DNA of 64,000 nucleotides from positions 4,526,001 through 4,590,000 of the forward strand of contig NC_089423.1 in assembly GCF_013426205.1 (NCBI RefSeq), written 5' to 3'. The translations under genes and the position numbers were made by a program. Of the stretch, positions 56,935 through 64,000 are shown piece after piece; position 1 is the first letter of the stretch; the number at the start of each line of letters is the position of its first letter. The notes below the pieces were generated by a model, which was not told where the DNA came from, ran no database searches, and saw nothing but the letters and a program-made list of their open reading frames with translations. Source of the DNA: Metarhizium brunneum. Taxonomy: Eukaryota; Ascomycota; Sordariomycetes; Hypocreales; Clavicipitaceae.

Positions 56935-57509
56935 ATGCCCGTCAACAAAACGGCCATGCTCGAAGCCCTTCACAGCGCGCTGCGAAACAGCAATTTCCAC
57001 AAACGCTGTTTCCCGGACTCAGATCCAACCTCCCAGCGGCAATACGTCAACTGGATCGAGAATAACACGGCCCACCCTACGGCCCCGATTGCCGGGTGGG
57101 CACGCTGGCTCCGGCGTCTGGCTCCGGCTCCGGCTCCGGCTCCAGGCGCCAAGCCCACGGCCTTCACCGAGACCATGTTCCCGGCCGCCGGCGATGCGAA
57201 ACCCGCTGCGAGCTTCTTTCAAGCCAATTTTGACGCGATGAACAAGGCCAGGGCCAATCAAACGTGTAGTTTCTGTCTATGCTCATCGTATCAGAGGTGT
57301 CTGAGAAGCGTGGCGCCGATAAGGAGCTTTCGAGATGGGGAGTTGACAAGGCAGATAGAGAAGGGTAGGCAGCTTTTGGAAATGCCACCCCGGAAACAAA
57401 GGCACTGTTTGAGGGCTTTGGATTCTATGTTGCTGAACGTCATGAGTTTCAAGGTGGCTTGGTGACAAATCACATGTTGAGTGAGGGCGGCGAGTCCACA
57501 ACCACTTAG
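56935..57509 (+). pseudogene. Decayed GNAT-family acetyltransferase
   Basis: The first frame (ATG 56935) gives LHSALRNSNFHKRCFPD, then YVNWIENN and APIAGWARWLRR, the start of a fungal GNAT; later FFQANFDAMNKARANQT. It then loses register. SSYQRC (a broken YQRxG acetyl-CoA loop) is out of frame with the next block, ELSRWGVDKADREG, which ends in an in-frame TAG at 57366-57368. Past that stop, the same frame gives ATPETKALFEGFGFYVAERHEFQGG, the usual GNAT C-terminus, to TAG at 57507-57509. So all parts of one gene are present in order, but with at least one frameshift and one stop. A proline-alanine expansion (APAPAPAP) lies in the middle. An active but intron-rich gene is less likely, because the breaks offer no good splice sites (the only candidate would be 29 bases). 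Confidence 0.75.
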
Positions 57510-57813
57510 TTTCATCGACGACGCCCAGCCCGTCGAGCAATACGTATCGCCGCTCGATATTTTTCTACCTTGCCATGCGTATTGAGCCAGTCAATGAAAT
57601 GTCCTTGCCATACAACTGAGCTCATGGAGCGATAATATTGTGTTGAGGTCCAGGCCGTCGAATTCAAAGAAATCTTCATACTCTGAAGCATTACTAGTTA
57701 CTTAAGGAGACTAGAAGCTGTAGAAACAAACCATCATATCCACCTTGCAACGTATCGCGCCACATACTTATACACTGCTAACTCCCTCTCAGACAAAAAA
57801 CCCCCTTGAATAT

Positions 57814-60426
57814 TTATTTCGTATGAATGGTCAGTTTTTCAGCAGCTTTCTGCCAAAGTCCATTCCGCTGCCATGTCCACTCTGACAATGCCGGCGGATC
57901 CATACCTATCTCAAAGGCCTCGTTACGGGCAGCAATCTGCTGGTCCAGCAGTGCTTGTCGAGCCGAAGCACCGCGGTTACCCAGCAACTTCATACGGTCA
58001 ATAGCATCGATAGCGAGGCTGAAACGATCAGTCTGATTGCGAATAGCCAATTCTAGTGGTGTGTCGATGTTGCCTTTCTCACGGTATCCTCGGACGTGCA
58101 GATTCTTGCTGCCGGGTCGCTTGTAGGTGAGACGGTGCACCATCCAGGGGTAGCTGTGGAAGTTGAAGATGATGGGGGTGTTTTCAGTAAAGATGCTGAT
58201 CCATTCTTTGTCTGTGAGACCATGCGGGTGATCAGTCGGGTGGATTAGCTTGAATAAGTCGACACAGTTGACGACGCGGATTTTGAGATCGGGAAAGTAG
58301 TTGAGCAGAAGATCGACAGCGGCAATGGACTCTTGAGTGCTAATGTCGCCACAGGAAGCCATTATCAGATCGGGCTCACAACCTGAGTCAGTACTAAACT
58401 TTGTCCAGATGCCAATTCCTTTAGTGCAGTGCTGAATGGCATTCTCCATGTCTAGGTATTGCAGGTGATCTTGCTTGTCGGCAACAATAACGTTGACATA
58501 GTTATTCGATCGGAAACAGTGATCCATGACTACGCCTGATTAGTAATGCCATCTTCTTCTAGTTCCAAGTTTTCCCCCTCCTCTCTAGGAACCACATTGG
58601 CCAAAAGCATGGGTTGAGACTCACCAGACAAGAGACAGTTGCCATCAGGAGGCAGGTAGATGCGAACAACCTCGGGGCTTTTATTGGCAATAACGTCGAG
58701 GAAACCTGGGTCCTGATGGGTGAAGCCATTGTGATCCTGTCTCCAAACAAGAGCGGTCAGAAGGATATTGAGCGAAGCAACCTTGGCTCGCCATTCCACC
58801 TCCAGACACTTTTCAATCCACTTGCAGTGCTGTAATGTTGTTAGCACTATCGTCATCATAGGCATCGTTGCATGGCCGACATACCTGATTGACCATGGAG
58901 TCAATGACATGAATAAACGGCTCGTAGCTGTTCAAAAGACCATGGCGACCACTCAAAATATACCCTTCGAGCCACCCTTCGCAAGTATGTTCGGAGAGCA
59001 TCTCCATGACACGCCCAGCCATGGCAAGGTTGCCACCATTGGCATCTTCCTCGAAGTACTCACCCATCCAAACCTTCTTACCCGCCTCGTAAACTCGAGC
59101 CAACTTATTCGATTCCGTTTCGTCTGGACCAAATAGTCTAAAGTTGTGCATGTTCAGTGCCATGATGTCTCTCAGGAAGCCGGCCATATTTGTCATGCTA
59201 CCGTTCATTGTGGCGCCAGGTTGATCAACCTTGATGGCATAATCTCTGAAGTCAGGCATCTTGAGAGGCTTCTTAATAAGACCTCCGTTAGTCACCAAGT
59301 TGGCACTCATGCGGCGATGTCCCTCGGGGCACAGAGCTCGCAAGGCAGCGACTGGTGCACCTTCCTTGTTGAAGAGTCTGTCCGGCTCGTAGCTACGCAT
59401 CCAATTTTCGAGAACCTTGAGATGCTCAGAGTTTGTGTTGACATCGGTAATGGGGACTTGGTGCGCTCTCCAGAATCCTCCAAGATAGTTGTTATCGACC
59501 TTTCGGGGCGCGGTCCATCCCTTGGGCGTTCGCAAGACAATCATTGGCCATCTGGGACGGAAAGCTTTCCCGCTCTCTCGGGCTTCTTTTTGGTAGTCTT
59601 TGATCAGGCGGACGCAGTGTTCGAGAGTTGCGGCCATGGCCTGGTGCATGCTGTCCAATTCGTCGCCCTCAACAAAGAAGGGCTCCCAGCCGTAGCCAAT
59701 GAACAGATTCTTGAGCTCATCGTGGGAAATACGGGCAAGGACGGTGGGATTGTTGATTTTGTACCCGTTAAGATGCAAGACTGGCAAAACAGCTCCATCT
59801 GTTATGGGATTTAGAAACTTGGTCGAGTGCCATGAAGTTGCCAGAGGACCAGTCTCGGCTTCACCATCGCCAACCATGGTCAAGGCAATCAGGTCTGGGT
59901 GGTCAAAAACTGAGCCAAACGCATGGGAAATGGAATAGCCCAATTCACCACCTTCATGAATGGAGCCAGGAGTTTCAGGGGTGGCGTGAGAGCCAATGCC
60001 ACCAGGGAATGAAAAGTACTTGAAGAACTTCTGGAGGCCTGCAGCATCCAAGGATTTCTCCGGGTAGACTTCTGAGTAGACGCCCTCCAAGTAGGACTGT
60101 GAGAGCACAGCAGGCGCGCCATGGCCAGGGCCAGATACGAAATAGGCATTCAGGTCGTACTTTTTGATTAGACGATTGAAGTGCATATAGGTGAAAATCT
60201 GACCGGGAGCAGAACCAAAGTGGCCAAGAAGACGCTGCTTCAAGTGTGCCTTGCTGAGAGGCTCGCGAAGCAGCGGGTTATCTCGGAGGTAAATCATACC
60301 CAAAGACAAGTAGCAGCTGGCCTTGAAGTAGTCGTTGTACAGAGCAATATCGGAGGAGCTTAGCGGATTGCCCTTGACAGTTGAACGAGCTGGACCAAAG
60401 GCCCGGATGGATTGTTCGTCAGCCAT
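57814..60426 (-). CDS. Xylulose-5-phosphate/fructose-6-phosphate phosphoketolase
   Basis: Three exons, 60426-58885, 58829-58625 and 58529-57814, give 820 residues; introns are GTATGT-CAG and GTGAGT-TAG. The cytosolic thiamine-diphosphate enzyme cleaves xylulose-5-P (and F6P) with phosphate to acetyl-P and glyceraldehyde-3-P. Seen are [81 protein letters not shown], the TPP motif [24 protein letters not shown] with [26 protein letters not shown] and the [11 protein letters not shown] region. The C-terminal part includes [15 protein letters not shown] and [18 protein letters not shown]. Length is typical (about 800). Phosphoketolases are widespread in bacteria, and fungal copies have been proposed to derive from bacteria. 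A Metarhizium orthologue has been linked to growth in insect hosts; that role here is inference. Confidence 0.97.
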
Positions 60427-62773
60427 TGCGAATGGCGGGTGTTGGATGTTGAATAGCTCCTCCGGCGCTGGTGACAGGGTCGGTTGAAGCTCAGAAAGGG
60501 CGAGACGGAGAGACGGTTTCGCAGTGTGAGCAATGTCAGCAAGCTTCCCGAGGAAAGGTAATCAAATTGGCATGAACAGGCCAATTGGATGATGAAGTAA
60601 GAATAGGAAGCAAAGAAGTTGGCATTCGGGGACCCGGCACGCCCATGGCGACAGTTTTGAAGGGTAGCATGACGATTACATGACTATTGTAGGTCCAGAG
60701 TCCAGACGCAAGGTCCTCTGGCCGGGCCGTTTACATCGGCGATCCGCAAACAGAGTGGGCGGCATGGTGCGAAGGTTGTCCCACGGTGGCTCAGTGATGG
60801 AATCGGAAAGGAAGTTGGCAGCAGCTAATTCGACGGCGAAGCTGCTGGCTGTACGGCGTCGGTGGTGGTTCGTGGCCCAATGGGCAGATGCGGAACCACC
60901 GGATGATGGAGGACTGGGAGAAGTATTGAATGCGATGGCCACTGGTGGCGTCACACGGAAGGAAGGACCACTGGACGAGTTGGAGGTGGCAGGTGCTGGT
61001 CCAGAGACTTGGCGAGACATGACATTGGGAACATTGGAACTCGTTAAATTCAAAGGCCACAAAGTACGGCGGTGCGCAGAGCTTTTGTATATTCCCTGCT
61101 ACCTCAAATATTGCGGCATTCAAGGAAAGGAGGTCAATTGCATCTTGATCTCGATGGTGCTTGCAGGTCAAGATGCAACATCAATTGATAACGATGGGCC
61201 CAATCTAAATTGATAGCAGTTGCCCTTGGGCAGGTACCGGACAGTGGGCGTACTGAATTACATAGCTCCGTACATGTAAGGAGTACTGTGCTCGAGCTTG
61301 CTGAGCTACCAGACAGCAGCAGCCACATGCAACATAGCAAGGGCAGCTCGTGAAGCTTCGAGAGGCAAAATCAAGTGGCATTTCGCGTCAACAGGGATCT
61401 CCCATGTCGAAGCACTCGCAGACTTCACAAGACCGGTCTCTCTCAGTCGGCATTGCCAGCGAATCGCATCAAAAATCGATAGCATCTGTGCATCAAAATC
61501 TCCTGAGCTTTTCAATGCTACACTACGGGATGCCTGCTCCATCACTCGATCCCTCTTTCTGGATCACGCACTAGCGTCATATCTGCCAACCTGCCCACTT
61601 AGCATTTGCCTGGCAGCTGTCATCGCATGAGGTCTGCATCAATTGATGCGTCATCCAGTTGTAACGTGCAGCTGAGTAGCGCTGAGCTGTCACAACTGGC
61701 CACCCAGCCGGTACGTACCAGTTTCTGTCAACCCACCAGTTGACATGCAGCTTCCATTGACATGTGCAGTCAATCTGAAGTTGCCCCTCCAATCACTACA
61801 ATATCACCTGACGTCAATTGCGAGGTTCCCCGCCGCCAGCGATGAAAAGATTGAATCCAAATGCCGCTTTTGCCCATCGTTCGATGCCGCATCCAGTCCG
61901 TCATAGCAACAACATGTGAACTTGACGTACCTTATTCAACAGCAATCAATTACTGAAAACCCCTTGTTCCTTTTACCAAGCCAAGGAAAAGAAGAAAGAC
62001 GGAGAAAGAAAGAGACAATGGAGCATCGACCAGAGACGCCCGCGCCTGTGCCGTCAGCTCCTCTAGATCCAGAACCGGTGCCAACCAATCCCGGTGGCGA
62101 TGGTCCAGTTGACTATTGAGTCTTTGACCATCGATCCCCGCCGCGGGGAGGACAACCATGTCCGCAAAAACCCATAGAGAATGATTTGGGTAGATACCAG
62201 CAACGTATCCAGGGACTCAAGACGATGAAGCAGATATGCGCGAGATGAGAGCTCAAATGTTGAAGATCAACACTATGGCTGCAACGGTAAAAAAAAAAAA
62301 GTGCAACGTCGTTCAAAGATGACTATGATGATATCGAGAACGTCGGAAGTGGCCGGGTTTTATGTACACGCGTTTGATGACTGGATGACGAATATTTGTT
62401 ATTATTACTAGATTGTACGATAGCCTTTGAAAGCGGAATACAATCAATTCCAAGCCGCGGAAATTGGCACTACTTGATGCTCTTGAATCTAGTATGCCAC
62501 CAAGTCTGCCGCCTTTTGTCGATGCCGGTTCCCTTTCAACTCGCCCCACTTGAACCGTTAGTTTACATCATCTCACATTCTCAAATACCTCCATCCGCTG
62601 CACGACGTTGCGGCTGCCAGAGTGAGTTTGTTTACTTGGCTGAATGCGAATGTGAAAGAATTTACAGCTTACAATTCATCACACAAGTTCTGCTTCGAGG
62701 GCCGCGGCGAACACTCCCTCCGCCAGCATCAAACACCAAACCGACAGATCCAACATCCGGAAAACTCGGCAGC
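60427..62773. other. Divergent intergenic region, no supported gene
   Basis: 2.3 kb between phosphoketolase and the ankyrin gene. A frame at 60680-61213 and short frames near 61300 and 61916 show no domain. A variant of the CTCCGTA motif lies at 61265-61273. Confidence 0.5.
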
Positions 62774-63346
62774 ATGGACGGTCCGTCCAGCTCTCTGCCT
62801 CCGGAGGCCATCGAATTGGCCGGGCGCATGTATGACGCAGCAAGGGCCGGTGATCTGGCCACTTTTCAACAAGCCCTCCCTGCTGGTCTGCCGGCGAACC
62901 TGACCAACGAGAAAGGCGACACGCTGGTTTGTACAGAACCACAGCCATAGTTGACCAGGAAAGCCACCTCTAACCTGCGGAATTCGTAACCAGCTCATGC
63001 TTGCGGCCTATTACGGCCACGCAGAATTAGTCACGCTCCTTATCCAGCACGGCGCGGACCCAAACCGCCTCAATGATAAGAACCAGAGTCCTCTGGCGGG
63101 AGCTGTGTTTAAGAAAGAAGATGCCGTCATCGAGGCAAGTTGTTACATCTGTTCCGAAACTGAGGCAATGACTTATGCAGTTTTCGGCAGGCACTGTTAG
63201 AGGGAGGCGCAGATCCAGAACATGGAAATCCAAACGCTATGCAATGCGTGGCCATGTTTAAGCAGGAGGAGGCTTGGAAGGCCAAATTCGATGCGGCACC
63301 TGGGCGAGGAAAGGCGAAAGAGCCGGCGCAAGGTCCATCGTTGTAA
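62774..63346 (+). CDS. Small ankyrin-repeat protein
   Basis: Three exons, 62774-62926, 62994-63134 and 63191-63346, give 149 residues. Intron 1 is GTTTGT-CAG; intron 2 starts GCAAGT, a GC donor, and ends CAG, joining VIE to ALLEGG in frame. Ankyrin repeats read AGRMYDAARAGDLATFQQAL and NEKGDTLLMLAAYYGHAELVTLLIQHGADPNRLNDKNQSPLAGAVFKKEDAVIEALLEGGADPEHGNPNAMQC. That makes three helical repeats with the G-x-T-x-L-x-x-A-A and GADPN signatures. The tail is basic (KAKFDAAPGRGKAKEP). Similar short ankyrin proteins of unknown role are found across fungi. There is no signal peptide, so it is probably cytosolic or nuclear. Confidence 0.85.
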
Positions 63347-64000
63347 TGGTGTTGAATATATGAGACCAAAACCCCCAGAGGCTTCAGTCGAGGGCCCAGT
63401 GTGTTTCTCTGCCGCCTTCTTACGGACATCTCGCCTCGGCCGTCTCAATAGGCATGCTGTGGCGCTCCTTAGAATATCAACTTGAGGCTGATTTATTGTC
63501 TGGATTTGAGTGACGTGAGGGTTCCCATTTCAGGGATTCCTTGGCCTGTCAGTATGTCTTTGGTTGCCCCAGCTGCTGTTGAGGGTTGGCGCTGTTATCA
63601 GGTTCGGGTTCGCTCCCCCTGAGTGCATTGTTTCCTATGGGCGTTGTTGACTGAGACATCGCGTCATCCACAGGTTCGGGTTGACTCCAAGTAGGATTTG
63701 GGTCTATCGTCTTTACAATGTGCCCCCAATGTCCTTGAAGGTGGTCACAACACCGTATTCTGGACTATATTAGTATTGGTGTCCCAGGAGCGGTTGTGAG
63801 ATAATCTTAGTTGGCCCTAGGGTAATTTAACTACAGCCAAGGAGGGAATTATATCTCAATATGGAATGAGGTGAGGCCGAGCGACGGGCATCTTGATTTA
63901 CTATGTTTCTTGTCCTTTGCTTTAATTATCAATCATCTCAATCCGCTCAGTACATCGAATGTTCGAGGCTGCGGCTCGATATTCAGTGACTTGAATTAAT
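63347..64000. other. Right-edge intergenic sequence
   Basis: Downstream flank of the ankyrin gene to the window end. No start-to-stop gene or splice-consistent fragment is recognised. Confidence 0.5.

Noticed and set aside
54779..57509. MFS transporter plus GNAT remnant as a biosynthetic cluster
   Set aside because: No backbone enzyme (polyketide synthase, peptide synthetase or terpene cyclase) or pathway regulator is nearby.

Overview
The window reads as nuclear DNA of a filamentous ascomycete, most likely a Sordariomycete of the order Hypocreales (a Metarhizium- or Pochonia-like relative). The evidence is short introns (about 50-110 bases) with fungal donor and branch-site signals, monocistronic genes on both strands, intergenic regions of 0.3-5 kb, and typical fungal families: secreted PLA2, CipC, Skn7, a Vpr-like subtilase and a phosphoketolase. 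The species cannot be fixed from sequence alone.

Layout. 0-5 kb: a partial gene end, a secreted phospholipase A2 (-), and two four-helix membrane proteins facing away from each other. 7-14 kb: CipC-like stress protein (-), SGNH/GDSL esterase (+), tRNA-Thr(AGU) (-), GNAT acetyltransferase (-), DUF167 protein (-). 14-19 kb: a HAD/SAK protein with an RGG tail (+), tail-to-tail with eIF2B epsilon (-). 19-24 kb: gene-poor DNA rich in short repeats. 24-34 kb: Skn7 response regulator (+), DNA primase small subunit (+), Trm10 tRNA methyltransferase (-), complex I 21.3 kDa/NDUFA11-like subunit (+). 34-45 kb: MSH2 (-), ZIP zinc transporter (+), a 12-exon subtilase (-). 47-57 kb: a small conserved-looking unknown protein (+), kinesin (-), AIM24 (+), an MFS transporter (+), a decayed GNAT gene. 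57-64 kb: phosphoketolase (-) and a small ankyrin protein (+).

Most genes are housekeeping genes: translation initiation, replication, mismatch repair, tRNA modification, respiration, mitochondrial organisation and spindle motors. They are interspersed with secreted or transport functions useful to a saprobe or pathogen. No biosynthetic cluster, transposon, CRISPR array or virus was seen. Exon structures were built by hand from splice signals plus reading frame. Every multi-exon model given with exon coordinates closes in frame.

The most unusual signals are: (1) a 9-base motif, TACGGAGTA/TACTCCGTA, with at least 11 exact copies, all non-coding; (2) three introns that appear to use GC instead of GT donors; (3) MluI cell-cycle boxes just upstream of both the primase and MSH2; (4) a GNAT pseudogene with frame breaks and a stop; (5) very small exons in CipC, Skn7 and MSH2. 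I found no convincing undescribed multi-gene system.
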